Assembly (NCBI GenBank): GCA_947652605.1
Contig: OX393577.1
Location: 9,114,868 to 9,178,867 of the forward strand
Direction of reading: 5' to 3'
DNA: 64,000 bases
Source: Elmis aenea
Taxonomy: Eukaryota; Arthropoda; Insecta; Coleoptera; Elmidae
A model generated the notes under the pieces. It saw nothing but the letters and a program-made list of their open reading frames with translations, was not told where the DNA came from and did not search any database. Position numbers and translations under genes: made by a program. Every line of letters starts with the position of its first letter. The stretch's first letter is position 1. Of this stretch, positions 52,401 to 60,520 are shown in pieces.

Positions 52401-55223
52401 ACAAGCCAAAGTAAAAGCAGTGTATAAAATTGGGCCCCAGAGATGCATAGCGGAGATGGAAAATTGGACTGAAAAACTGAACGTGTTAAAGAACAAGAAA
52501 AACCTCAAAGGAGAAGAAATATATATAGACGCGGAAATGACAGCCAGAGAAAGAGAAATACAAAAATACATTAGGGACATAGCAAGGAACGAAAAGGCTC
52601 AAGGAAAAACCGCTAAAGTAATGTTTAAAAAAATAGAAATAAACGGAGTAATGATGAAGTGGGACAAAAAAAAAATGCCTTGAAACCCCCTGAGCCAAAA
52701 AACTAATACTGAACATAACAAAGAAAGAAAGAAAAGAAGACGAACAATGGCGATGGAACTGGACAAGAAGCACGGACATGCAACAGCACAATAGCACGAA
52801 CGAAAAAGGGATGGAACAAAGAAGAAAAAAAACGGGAAAAGAATATGGAAACAACGCATAAAAACAAAAAACTAACAACAAGAATAGGGACATGGAATAT
52901 ACAAACGATAAACGGAAAAGAGGAAGAAGTAGTTGAAGAAATGACAGAAAGGAACATTCAGATGCTAGGAATTAGTGAAGCCAAGAAAAAAGGGACAGGA
53001 AGGAAAGACCTAACAAAGGGGTACACACTAAGATACTCGGGAGTCGAAGTAACAGAATGGGCAGTAGAAGGAGTAGCATTTATAACCGACGAGAAAATAG
53101 AGAAAAAAATAGTAGATTGGAAAGCAATAAGCTCCAGGATAATATACGTGGATATAAATCTGGAGGCACATATAACAATAATACAGATATTTGCACCAAG
53201 AGAAGGTACAGAGGTACAAAAAATAGAAGACTTCTACGAAATGTTACAAGAACAAATAGACGAAGCACGAGAAAGAGAAAGAGAAGTAATAATAATAGGA
53301 GACTGGAACGGGCGTATAGCAAACGACACAAATAAGGCACTAGGCTGTATGGGCAAATATGGAACAGAAAAGACCCTAAATCAAAACGGTAAGAAGATGC
53401 TAGAATTCTGCATAAGTAACGATCTGCAGATAGGGAATTCATTTTACGACCATGGAAAAGAACCCCAATACACGTACGAGTCAGAAGATGGAGAGCATAA
53501 GAGCATCATAGACTACGTGGTAATCACAAAAACGCTAGAAGCAAAAATAAAAGACGTCTGGGTCGAAAAACAAGCAGAACTAGGCACGGATCACAAACTA
53601 GTACTAATGGAGTTGGAAGAGGAACTACCCAAGCTACCTATAGTAAAACAGTACACAAAAATAAATACAGAAAAGCTTAAAAATAAGAAAATTAGGCAAA
53701 GCTACCACGAGAAAATAGAAAAAAGATTGTACGGAAAAATGGAAGAAGTGGAAGGCATGAATTTGGAAGATTTATGGAAAAGCTTTAAGGAAACAACAAT
53801 AAAAACAGCAAAAGAAGTCTGCGGAATAAGGAAAATAAATGGGTTTAGGAAAAGTAGCAGATGGTGGAACGACGAAGTGAAAGCTAAAATAAAACAAAAG
53901 AAAATAGCTTGGAAGAAATATATAATAACGGGGAAAGAAGAGGACAAAACAATCTACAAACAGAAAAGGGATGAAGCCAAACAAGTAGTGAAAAAAGCTA
54001 AAGCCAAAAGCTGGGAGAAGTTCGGAGAAGAGATAGAGAGGGATTACCATACAAACAAAAGTAACTTTTTTTTCGTCGCCAAACGGCAAACGAGGAACGG
54101 ATAACTAACTAAATTGTTTGTGATGAATTTTAAAGTTCATTTTTGTTTTTGTTTTTTAGCAGTCGTTGGGCCCCGCTATTTTGTAAACGGCGATATGTTC
54201 GGTTTTGATCATTATGAACGGCATAATTTAGACTAGCGAATCGCTATATTAAATTTACCTAATTGTCAAACACATTTAACTTATAACGAAATAACTTTAG
54301 TGCATTTTATTTAGTCTAACATCTGTCAGGTGCAAAAACACAACTAGTTTGTGAAACCATAGAGCATCATCTTCAAATTTCATATTTTTAAACTGTTAAA
54401 AATGGCGTGTTTATTATGCGCCCTTTTGTTGTCCAATCAAGTGTATATTATTTACTGATGATCCAATTAACAAATAGAATATCTGTACCGTTACTTGTGT
54501 TGCACGAAACTGCGAGTTTTATCAATAAAGTTGTTAATACATAATGTGTATGGAGAAAAGTGAAGCTAAATTATTTCAAGTGAGATAATTGTGAGAGTCT
54601 ACCCAGCATTGACGGTAAATTCACGTTAGTGTTTAAAAAATAAATATTAAACAGTGACAAAGTTAAAACCGGTTTTAGGAATTATTTATTTCGTTTTCGA
54701 TCTTGAACGAAAAGTAATAATTTCGTTTTCATTCCATAAAAACATCGGTTATTTCGTTTAACGTTTTCGTTTTGTTCTCAGTCCCTGATTGAAACCATAA
54801 CTAATTATTGATAACCAACCCTTCATTTCAAAATGTTAGTTGAGCATCGTTTGTACAAAACAAAGTAGCTGCAAAAATGATTATTTTAAGAATCTTAAAC
54901 CAAGAATACTAGAGTATCCTAAACGATTGGAAATATGACAGAAATTTCATAAATTTTACTTACATTTCGACTCTCTCAACGTTAATGCCCCAGGATTCCG
55001 TGGCTTCGTCCAAAAGTGCCTTCATATGCTTCGAAATGCTTTCACGTTCGCTGAGGATTTCATGCAGCGGTCTCTGGCCCATTATATTTCTCAAAGTCGT
55101 CTGAGCCAGGAGACGGGTAGAATGATGAGCATTTTCCACGTTGGCAATCGAAACCGTGGCATTTGATACCCGGTAATAGACCACGGCGTCTACCGACACA
55201 GTGACACTGTCCTTTGTAAGAAC
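34327..55223 (-). CDS. Stomatin/MEC-2-family membrane protein, partial, two alternative ends
   Basis: The core exons are 54964-55223 and 48527-48707. They splice in frame to either 42210-42308 or 34327-34437, and each of these carries a stop. The joined protein shows the SPFH/band 7 domain ([55 protein letters not shown]), the Glu/Ala/Arg-rich helical segment ([20 protein letters not shown]) and the family end motif ([14 protein letters not shown]). The family scaffolds membrane domains and regulates ion channels; MEC-2 gates touch channels in nematodes. The N-terminal membrane hairpin exons are not in the window and should lie past 64000. The introns are large (6.3 kb, 6.2 kb, and 14.1 kb to the distal exon) and full of transposons. 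Confidence 0.85.
34599..35676. mobile_element. hAT element, non-autonomous, first of a tandem pair
   Basis: The ends are CAGTGATTCTCAACC and GGTGAGAAACACTG. It is flanked by ATCTAGAC (34591-34598) and ATTTAGAC (35677-35684). A foldback with arms of about 250 bp occupies 35010-35660 (CGTTGGCCATGAAACCGT and its complement). Fragment copy at 6790-7066. Confidence 0.8.
35685..35953. mobile_element. hAT-type MITE, second of the tandem pair
   Basis: The ends are CAGTGGTTTTTAACC and GGTTAAGAATCGATG. Its left duplication ATTTAGAC (35677-35684) is the first element's right one. The right copy is ATCGAGAC (35954-35961). A relative lies near 49887-49990. Confidence 0.75.
36717..36947. mobile_element. 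MITE with CACTAGAACT ends, piggyBac-like target
   Basis: The inverted ends are CACTAGAACTGCC and ATAGTTCTAGTG. TTAA follows on the right (36948-36951) and ATAA precedes on the left, consistent with a mutated TTAA target. 231 bp, no ORF. Confidence 0.6.
36960..39960. other. Stomatin intron DNA, no gene found
   Basis: A+T-rich DNA between exons 3a and 3b. The only signal is TATATAAGG at 38572-38580 with pyrimidine-rich sequence downstream, which resembles a core promoter on the plus strand. No exon with a usable start was found after it. Confidence 0.4.
40158..40232. repeat. Perfect 34-bp-arm palindrome
   Basis: The arm starts GGGTAGTTCACACGGTGACA and ends TGTCGCGAC; the loop is 7 bases. Further TGTCGCGACA-like words follow to 40325. 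It lies in the left part of the mariner and is probably a separate small hairpin element. Confidence 0.85.
40482..40735 (-). pseudogene. Mariner transposase remnant
   Basis: The minus strand reads [30 protein letters not shown], then frameshifted pieces through [18 protein letters not shown], matching the fragment at 2-190. It is dead through stops and shifts. Confidence 0.75.
41340..42209. other. Stomatin intron DNA, no gene supported
   Basis: It contains a 117-codon open frame (41568-41921, plus) with hydrophobic, Ile/Leu-rich content but no motif, no splice context and A+T-driven composition. I treat it as chance. The 3' UTR of exon 3a would lie at its right edge. Confidence 0.4.
42210..42308 (-). 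CDS. Stomatin gene, alternative last exon 3a (proximal)
   Basis: Acceptor TTCTGTTAAG, phase 0. It encodes [20 protein letters not shown]...[13 protein letters not shown], 32 residues. It is homologous position for position to exon 3b. Confidence 0.82.
   Translation of the reverse strand, partial: TLNTISSEKNSTIVFPLPIDIISYFMKAKEAK
42723..43947. mobile_element. hAT-type element, middle of the nest
   Basis: The ends are CAGTGGCGGATC and ATCCGCCACTG. Perfect 8-bp duplications CCCACAAG lie at 42715-42722 and 43948-43955. 1225 bp, non-coding, G+C-rich at both rims (GAGGCCCC). It carries the inner MITE 42983-43614. Confidence 0.9.
42983..43614. mobile_element. Mariner-type MITE, core of the nest
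   Basis: The ends are CAGGTGGTCCAAATTCGATG and ATCGAATTTGGACCACCCTG, with TA duplications at 42981-42982 and 43615-43616. Reference copy for the broken element at 13817-15890. It contains the GGCTATGGCC core at about 43330. Confidence 0.88.
44480..46425. other. Stomatin intron DNA with small hairpins and a direct repeat
   Basis: 44927-44990 is a hairpin (GTCATAAGGC...TTTTGGCGCA and TGCGCCAAAAGCCTTATGAC). 45495-45590 holds two direct copies of a block of about 50 bp with GAAAGTA-TTGGTTG-CAT-GT-ATGAG. An 85-codon frame at 45808-46065 shows no motif. No gene is supported. Confidence 0.5.
46430..47455. mobile_element. Pile-up of mariner-type termini
   Basis: CAGGGTG or its complement occurs at about 46433, 46946, 47013, 47266, 47322 and 47443, most next to TA. 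Single arms of several MITE families are stacked here. No complete element could be closed except possibly the short 46946-47020 unit. Confidence 0.55.
47456..48520. other. Stomatin intron DNA, mostly unrecognised
   Basis: 47500-47960 lacks visible transposon ends and is rich in TAAT words, so it may be old single-copy sequence. One lone CAGGGTGCAGCAAAATAG terminus lies at about 48123. Confidence 0.4.
48527..48707 (-). CDS. Stomatin gene, helical exon
   Basis: It starts with the base that completes Ile ([20 protein letters not shown]) and ends ALQLRYLQ in phase 0. Acceptor TTTAAATAG, donor GTTAGT. A mariner MITE starts about 39 bp upstream of its acceptor. Confidence 0.92.
48746..50074. mobile_element. 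Mariner-type MITE beside a stomatin acceptor
   Basis: The ends are CAGGGTATCCCAAATTTG and CCAATTTGGGATACCCTG-TA. It begins 39 bp upstream of the acceptor of exon 48527-48707. It includes a hAT-like fragment (about 49887-49990, GCGATTCTTAATCAGGGAGC) and the palindrome at 49478-49527. Confidence 0.7.
49478..49527. repeat. Palindrome
   Basis: The arm GTATGACAGTTGAGCCAC and its complement GTGGCTCAGTCATAC enclose a short loop containing GAGCCGTCAGGCG. Confidence 0.7.
50093..51001 (+). mobile_element. Penelope-like element, 5'-truncated, with inverted terminal copies
   Basis: TGCGAAAATGAG stands on both sides (50081-50092, 51002-51013) as a 12-bp target duplication. 50127-50303 is an inverted copy of about 50830-51001, the partial inverted-repeat arrangement typical of Penelope elements. 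The reverse transcriptase is missing; only the endonuclease end of the gene remains. The site abuts the right end of the MITE ending at 50074. Confidence 0.85.
50304..51029 (+). CDS. Penelope GIY-YIG endonuclease domain (truncated gene)
   Basis: The open frame of 241 residues starts at an accidental Met. From about residue 26 ([16 protein letters not shown]) it matches the linker that follows a Penelope reverse transcriptase. The GIY-YIG nuclease follows, with [19 protein letters not shown] and R-x-KEHEGQ, a downstream [12 protein letters not shown] and a C-terminal Glu (YRESLEI). The CxC in IPCSCG is typical of Penelope. The last 50 or so residues are encoded in the terminal repeat. The true gene would be several hundred codons longer at its 5' side. 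Confidence 0.85.
   Translation: MILQIQKHATPKEGKEKKEYIATTYLPYISGVTNKISKLLQKHKIKTVFNAPLKLSNKLRRTHDTGLHHAGIYSIPCSCGKVYIGQTGRSIQTRLKEHEGQTTRKQVDKSAVAEHAQGTGHNILFRETKLLARANHFWPRLYRESLEIIKNPNNYNRDTGIQLSTIWKPVITKSLGQNKPIKRNATPPQAGYINPATSSQISRFEKDQDTMVETSTTSKYRRRGSKPGNQDCIAKMSIIRH
51030..52030. other. Stomatin intron DNA, nothing recognised
   Basis: No transposon ends, exon or RNA gene could be supported. An open frame overlapping 51000-51240 has no motif. Confidence 0.4.
52096..52683 (+). CDS. LINE ORF1, coiled-coil protein
   Basis: 195 residues. Residues 1-75 are a strong heptad-rich coiled coil ([30 protein letters not shown]). An RRM-like and C-terminal nucleic-acid-binding region follows ([41 protein letters not shown]). 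The layout resembles trimeric L1-type ORF1 proteins that bind element RNA. Very Lys/Glu-rich. It ends before a 160-bp spacer and ORF2. Confidence 0.8.
   Translation: MEEIKNMFREIKEELQNMSIKVETTNEEVKEMRTEINKLKEEWKQEKKELIEELGKTQRRLEVLEKDKIRNNLTITGIAMDHSDSETLKVAVENILKTKINVQAKVKAVYKIGPQRCIAEMENWTEKLNVLKNKKNLKGEEIYIDAEMTAREREIQKYIRDIARNEKAQGKTAKVMFKKIEINGVMMKWDKKKMP
52845..54104 (+). CDS. LINE ORF2, endonuclease part only
   Basis: 419 residues. The APE-like endonuclease spans about 10-255, with [36 protein letters not shown] and [12 protein letters not shown] linker with [15 protein letters not shown] follows, as in insect LINE proteins often annotated as craniofacial-development-protein-like. The frame ends at RQTRNG-stop, before any reverse transcriptase motif. 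Not functional as a whole retrotransposase. Confidence 0.85.
   Translation: METTHKNKKLTTRIGTWNIQTINGKEEEVVEEMTERNIQMLGISEAKKKGTGRKDLTKGYTLRYSGVEVTEWAVEGVAFITDEKIEKKIVDWKAISSRIIYVDINLEAHITIIQIFAPREGTEVQKIEDFYEMLQEQIDEAREREREVIIIGDWNGRIANDTNKALGCMGKYGTEKTLNQNGKKMLEFCISNDLQIGNSFYDHGKEPQYTYESEDGEHKSIIDYVVITKTLEAKIKDVWVEKQAELGTDHKLVLMELEEELPKLPIVKQYTKINTEKLKNKKIRQSYHEKIEKRLYGKMEEVEGMNLEDLWKSFKETTIKTAKEVCGIRKINGFRKSSRWWNDEVKAKIKQKKIAWKKYIITGKEEDKTIYKQKRDEAKQVVKKAKAKSWEKFGEEIERDYHTNKSNFFFVAKRQTRNG
54105..54963. other. Stomatin intron DNA, nothing recognised
   Basis: TTTCGTTTTCG-like words around 54690-54775 recall 29990-30080 and may be a small repeat. No gene. Confidence 0.4.
54964..55223 (-). CDS. 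Stomatin gene, SPFH core exon
   Basis: Acceptor CTCTTCCAG and donor GTAAGT flank it. It encodes [20 protein letters not shown] through [10 protein letters not shown] and ends two bases into the next codon. Confidence 0.92.
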
Positions 55224-55969
55224 CTGGAAGAGATGATCGAATTAGTAAGGGGAGAATAATTAATTATAACGGTCGTTATGTCACTCATTTTCGCGCAATA
55301 TTCTAATTAGGCAATTATGCTGAGTGAAGTTCAAAACGCTTAGCGGTTTTAAAATGAGAGACGTATATAATTACAGTTAATAGCCCTGTAATGAACCATT
55401 CTTAGACCGGAATCAAGAAGCGTTACATCTATTTGTGGGTATAATTAACAACGCCACATCTATTGCTTCTTGTTTGATTAAACTGTGTATTTAAAACACT
55501 CCTAGGCGTTTGTAGGTTTGTATTACAAATATATGGTGTATAATGATTCAACATATTTCCCCAAGGAGAAAAACGAAGACCATAGTCCTTGCATTTTTAC
55601 AGTTTTTCATGAATTTTAAAATAGTACTTTAAATGAATCGTGAGTGAATTATTGGTAAATAATTTTTTCTTCGACCACTATTGTAATTGACTATTACTGT
55701 ACATGCATAGTAAATGAGTCCTAACGCACGGTAAGCAAAAAGCACATGTTTTTTTAAAGAATGATCAAAGTAGGCTCACGTCAAACCCATCCTGCATGCG
55801 TAGTAAGCGAGTCCTTACTAAGCACGGTAAGCAAAAGACACACTTGTCGAGAAATGTCAAAGTAGAGTTACGTAAACTTGACAGTTAACAGCGTACGTAC
55901 AAGTGTGTTTACTATTAGCCAAAAAAAACGGTAAAATCGTATGTATCATGTGATCGTAGAAAAAGTATG
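55224..55969. other. Upstream stomatin intron, small direct repeat
   Basis: CACGGTAAGCAAAA occurs twice (about 55726 and 55819), each after a GAGTCCT word, forming a direct repeat of about 95 bp. No exon for the stomatin N-terminus was found between here and 64000. Confidence 0.45.
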
Positions 55970-56338
55970 CTACATAACACGAGTTGTGCAATTACGCACT
56001 CGTGGATGGATGTTTTGGTTTCTCATATACCAAGGCACTGGCAATACCCCCCTGTGAATTTTGTTTTGAAATACTTGTATTCTACTGATATTTGATGGTC
56101 TGGTACATCCACATAGCTGTACTCCATGTGTCCATATGGGTTTAAGGACCTGCTTGTACAACAGCAAATTATTATGTACCGTAAGTTTGCATTTGCGAAC
56201 TTGTATTCAGTACATTTTTCAGTATTTCAGCTTCAGTTCTTCACTTTTTTTAAATATGTTTCTTCCAAAGGGGCTTAGCAACAAGAGTCATGCTCAAATG
56301 CCTAGCTGTATTTGAATTTAGGATAGTCCAGGGCTGTC

Positions 56339-56548
56339 CAACTGGCGGCCCGCAGGCCACATTCGGCGAAAGATATTTTGTGGCCCTTGGACATCTTACA
56401 ATAAATTAGTCAACTTAACCCTTCACTCGATTTATACATAACATTGCGTTTAGCGTTTAGCCTATTAGAATTTATGCTTAATTGTGGCCCGCTAAAACTG
56501 AAGACTAGAAAAAATTGCCCGCATTTAACTAGAAGTTGGACAGCCCTA
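56339..56548. mobile_element. hAT-type MITE in the decayed Jockey copy
   Basis: The ends are CAGGGCTGTCCAACT and AGTTGGACAGCCCTA. The interior carries GTGGCCCGC. A half copy is at 62465-62581. No clear 8-bp duplication could be matched. Confidence 0.65.
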
Positions 56549-56559
56549 AGTGTCATTAA

Positions 56560-57394
56560 TACTTTCATAAACTAAAACCTACAGTTACACATTCGAAATG
56601 CATTGTTTAGAGGGTGTGTTTAAAATTTCCAGATAATATGGAGACAATTGCAAAATTTTCCCCAATGACTGTAGCCAAAATATTGTAAATTTATGTAATT
56701 GGCATATAATTTCATTCACACGTTTTATTAAAAACTTTTTAAACATTACTTCAGCCAACTGAGGGTAAATAATTGTTAATTAAAAATGGTCAAAGGTATG
56801 AGAAAAGTTATAATTAGTTTTTAGTTTTTGAAATTACCGCCTGTTTTATAATGCTGAACTTTTCTCAATTTACGTTTTGATTTTTGCATTTATTGAAAGA
56901 TTATTTAAGTTTACGAAGCAAATATTTGTTATTTTACCCTCAATGGCGTTATTAAGGCTAAAATTTGACTGTAAAATCATTTAAGATCAGCTGTTATGGT
57001 TGTATGAATGTAAACGTGCTTCAAGTACGGACATCAAATGTTTACTACATTGTTGATGAGTTAGAAAGAGATAGATTTTCTATCGTACGGTAGTGCTTAT
57101 ATCTAGTTCAGAAACGCAAAGCGCTGTTTGTTTCTTTTTAACACGTTGGTTGTAACAGTCGCATATGTCGTAGCTTTCTTGTCACCTCCCTTATGTGCTC
57201 CTGGTACAAAATATAAGTAGAGCTTTTCACTAATAGAGGTCGTAGCTTACACGATTTTAGAATTTATAATGTATGGCATAGCCGCTTTACATAATAAACT
57301 CCATAAATGGATCGACTATCCGATAGTTACGGGAAATCGGTGTTCTATTTTCTTATTAGTAAATATAATTTGTACTGGTATATTTTGATATTTA
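56560..57394. other. Unassigned insert within the Jockey remnant
   Basis: A+T-rich sequence lying where the intact element has none, so it is inserted DNA of unknown type. No ends were identified. Confidence 0.35.
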
Positions 57395-58194
57395 ATTTTT
57401 TCCACTCATTGGTGCAATAGCTGATATTGTTTTCGGTTTCTTGTAATTTACGTGCAGTTTCAACTTCGCTAATTTCCAACGCTAATATTGCGGTGTCATC
57501 TGCGTAGTTTTCCACTGTCGTTTCTTTAGTTTGAGGGATGTTATGTGTATATAAAATATATAAAATAGGGTACTTGCGGTACTTCAGCGTTTATACAGGG
57601 TGGTGCTTTTTTCGATGCTCACCATTGCTATCTTGGAAACGGTAAGAAATACAAGGTCGGTTAAATTAGAGAAAAGTTGCACATTTTTATGGCGATTAAG
57701 AATCTCAAAAGAAATCCTGGATATTTGGATTCGTTTTTGATTTATTACAAAAAAACTGAAAAATGTGATTTTAGAAAAATATTATTATCTTCCCTACCAT
57801 TGACGCTATTTCATTTAAACTTGGTAACTTTATGTTTTTGACCGTCCTGGGTTTGATGACGTCAACAGAAATTTTCTAAGCTTTCTAGATTTCAAGTTGC
57901 GATAGTCAACTTTTTTATTTCTTATGGCCGCCATATTGGATTTTTACACCATCAGACAGACAAAAAAATTAGCTTTTCAGATTGGTAACCAACATACCTT
58001 TTTTCTTTCAAAAAACTTGTTGAAATTTGAAAATTTGTATAAATAATCTATAAAATCGCGAATGGTCTGAAAAACAATTGAAATTATGAGATAAATAAAA
58101 GCTACAGAACGTTTCATTGGTCTAATGATAACAAAATTAAGATTGTTGGAAACATATTTAGAAGATATGTTAGGCGAATTGCCATTATTAACAA

Positions 58195-58770
58195 TTCAAA
58201 ATCATTAGTAGTTTCAGCAAGAAGGAGCTGGTCCTCACAACGCCCGCATTGTAAAAGGATATTAATTTAGACGTACGGCTGCGGTTACAGTACAGCCGTA
58301 TTCGCGCGATGGGCTTCGCGCGTATGCGACCGTATACGCGCGAATCAAAAAAACCAATGCAAGCATATGAGAGTGGTTTCGAGCGAATTCTCGCTTGTAG
58401 TGTGACCGCTCTTATATGATTGCATTGGTTTGTTTCAGTCGAGCGAATACGGACGCGTACGCGCGAAGCTCATTCGCGCGAATACGCTTGTAATGAAAAC
58501 GCACACTACGGTTTCAAAATTCATGACTTGGTACGTTTGGTCCTGTTCATTGGCCTCCGCGATCGCCATGTTTAATGCCTATGGATTACTTTTACATTGA
58601 TGTTGTTTATGCAACCCTAACGGTAAATATTGAACTTCTTCGCCGTAAAATCAAAAATGCTTTCGATTCTATTTCGAGACAAACTATCCTAAAGGCAGTG
58701 GACGAAATGAATTTGAGGACTAACCAGCCACTACATCATACATAACGGCGCGCACTTTAAACAATTTAAA
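58195..58770 (+). pseudogene. Mariner transposase remnant inside the foldback
   Basis: Frames read FQQEGAGPHNARIVKGY (second Asp changed to Glu), then, after a 240-bp hairpin, GPVHWPPRSPCLMPMDYF (third Asp kept), VVYATLTVNIELLRRKIKNA, and end NGAHFKQFK-stop. This is the order of mariner transposase motifs. It is inactivated by insertion, shifts and the catalytic change. The N-terminal half is missing. Confidence 0.8.
58268..58505. mobile_element. CpG-rich hairpin element
   Basis: It contains many CGCGCG and CGAATACG words unlike its A+T-rich surroundings. Arms such as CCAATGCAAGCATATGAGAG pair with CTCTTATATGATTGCATTGG. It splits the mariner transposase, so it was inserted later. Confidence 0.65.
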
Positions 58771-58814
58771 TAATTATTTATCTGGTGTTTTAAATTTATT
58801 GTCATTTCGTTATT

Positions 58815-59867
58815 TTATATATATAACGGATTTCTCTACGGTCTGCGCCGCTTCTCCGTCCCCAGTCTCCATTCTCTTCTGTCGTAGCACATGTCCTCCT
58901 CTAATTGCCTTGTTTTCATGGCCTCATTTATATTGTCCCGCCAGCTTCTTCTAGGGCGTCCTCTTTTCCTTCTTTCGGCCGGTATCCATTCCAGAATTCT
59001 TCTTGGCCATCTTGTATTTTTCATCCTTTTCGTATGTCCGAACCATTTTAGTTGCTTCTTTTCGACAACTTCTATTATGTTGGTGTCCATATTCATATTT
59101 TCTCTGATCGTGTCGTTTCTGACTCTTTCTATTCTTGATGTTCTACAACTTCTCCTGAGGTAATCCATTTCCGTCGTCATGAGTTTGTTTCTATTCTTTT
59201 TTGTCATATCCCATGTTTCGGCTCCGTATGTGATTATACTTTGTACTATGCTTATATATATTCGTTTTTTGTTTTCCTTTGTGATTGTTTTGTCCCACAA
59301 GATCGAGTTTAGCGTCCGTATTGTCTTTTTTCCTTTATTTATCCTTTCCTTTATTTCATCGTTACTACTTCCCTGGTTGTTGAGGATTATTCCTAGGTAT
59401 TTACATGTGGTCACACCTTTTATCCTTCTCGTGTTATCTAGTACCAGATCTTCATGATATTCATTTCCCACTATCATATATTCCGATTTCTCCATATTGA
59501 TTGTAAGTCCTGCTGCTTCGTATTCTTCTTGAAGCTTTCTGATCATATAGTTCAAATCATCTTGGTCCTCCGCTATCACCATCTGATCATCCGCGAAGTA
59601 TAGGCTAAACAGTTTTTCGTCCCCTATCTGCAGCCCCATTTCTCTAATTTTACTCGTCCACTTAGTTAGGGCTTTGTCTAAATATATTTTAAAAAGTGTA
59701 GGGGAAAGACTACACCCTTGTCTTAAACCCTTTGTTGTATTAAACGGTTGTGTGTATGACTTCCCATTCTTTATTCTTGTGGTATTTTCGTCATACAGAT
59801 TTTTAACTGCTTTTATCAGGACCGAGGGTACGTCTATTTCTTTAAGACCTATAAAATGTCGTATCAC
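58815..59867 (-). mobile_element. 5'-truncated LINE, 3' end
   Basis: It ends in a short TATATATA tail at about 58815-58828 and begins abruptly at about 59867, where the mariner arm resumes. It is the youngest visible layer of this nest, since its frame is intact. Confidence 0.75.
58836..59867 (-). CDS. LINE reverse transcriptase, C-terminal 343 residues (5'-truncated)
   Basis: The open frame has GLRQGCSLSPTLF (48-60), the FADD catalytic box (91-94), GLTINMEKSEYM, TCKYLGIILNNQG and the tail KWFGHTKRM...RKRGRPRRSWRD. The first catalytic Asp motif is beyond the truncation. The called start is a GTG within the coding sequence and not a true start. The family is close to the insect LINEs whose 5' half is seen at 52035-54104, but identity to that copy cannot be tested because they do not overlap. 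Confidence 0.85.
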   Translation of the reverse strand: MIRHFIGLKEIDVPSVLIKAVKNLYDENTTRIKNGKSYTQPFNTTKGLRQGCSLSPTLFKIYLDKALTKWTSKIREMGLQIGDEKLFSLYFADDQMVIAEDQDDLNYMIRKLQEEYEAAGLTINMEKSEYMIVGNEYHEDLVLDNTRRIKGVTTCKYLGIILNNQGSSNDEIKERINKGKKTIRTLNSILWDKTITKENKKRIYISIVQSIITYGAETWDMTKKNRNKLMTTEMDYLRRSCRTSRIERVRNDTIRENMNMDTNIIEVVEKKQLKWFGHTKRMKNTRWPRRILEWIPAERRKRGRPRRSWRDNINEAMKTRQLEEDMCYDRREWRLGTEKRRRP

Positions 59868-60520
59868 TTTTATTTATATCATAGTTTCAATTGTTTTTCA
59901 GAGCATTCGCGATTTTATAGAATATTTATACAAATTTTCAAATTTCAACAAGTTTTTTGAAAGAAAAAAAGTATGTTGGTTACCAATCTGAAAAACTAAT
60001 TTTTTTGTCTGTCTGATGGTGTAAAAATCCAATATGGTGGCCATAAGAAATAAAAAAGTTGACTATCGCAACTTGAAATCTAGAAGGCTTAGAAAATTTC
60101 TGTTGACGTCATCAAACCCAGGACGGTCAAAAACATAAGGTTACCTAGTTTAAATGAAATAGCGTCAATGGTAGGGAAGATAATAATATTTTTCTAAAAT
60201 CACATTTTTCAGTTTTTTTGTAATAAATCAAAAACGAATTAACATATCCAGGATTTCTACTTAGATTCTCAACCGCCATAAAAATGTGCAACTTTTCTCT
60301 AATTTAACCGACCTTGTATCTCTTACCGTGTCCAAGATAGCAATGGTGAGCATCGAAAAAAGCACCACCCTGTATATTTTAGTTCTGTCGAACCCAAAAC
60401 ATTATTTCGGAAATATATGATTCAAGGAGGGCAAAATTTTGTGCAGCTTCTGGGGGCTAGACCTTATCAAAGGCCTGAGCCACATCCAGAAATACGGAAG
60501 CGCATACGGTTTTCTTTTCT

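Larger units (their letters stand above)
52035..54104 (+). mobile_element. LINE lacking its 3' half
   Basis: It has a 5' leader, ORF1 and the endonuclease part of ORF2, then stops abruptly with unrelated sequence after about 54104. No reverse transcriptase or tail follows. LINEs are normally truncated at the 5' end, so a later deletion or recombination removed the 3' half. Confidence 0.75.
57596..60372. mobile_element. Mariner foldback with arms of about 500 bp
   Basis: The ends are TA-CAGGGTGGTGCTTTTTTCG and CGAAAAAAGCACCACCCTG-TA. The arms 57596-58100 and about 59870-60372 pair almost base for base. Between them lie a broken transposase, a CpG-rich hairpin and a truncated LINE. Confidence 0.88.
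55970..60520 (-). pseudogene. Decayed Jockey-type reverse transcriptase in pieces
   Basis: Three pieces follow the order of the intact ORF2. The first is the C-terminal region at 55970-56330 (LLYKQVLKPIWTHGVQLCGC, RIQVFQNKIHRGV, HLSMTLVAK). The second is the FADD region at 57395-57595 (ENYADDTAILA). The third is the FLDVAQAFDR region at about 60380-60520 (FWMWLRPLIR in a shifted frame). Later insertions separate them: a hAT MITE at 56339-56548, other DNA at 56560-57394 and a mariner foldback at 57596-60372. Confidence 0.75.

Noticed and set aside
52077..54089. Several long minus-strand frames rich in Phe and Ser
   Set aside because: Antisense shadows of the A-rich LINE ORFs.
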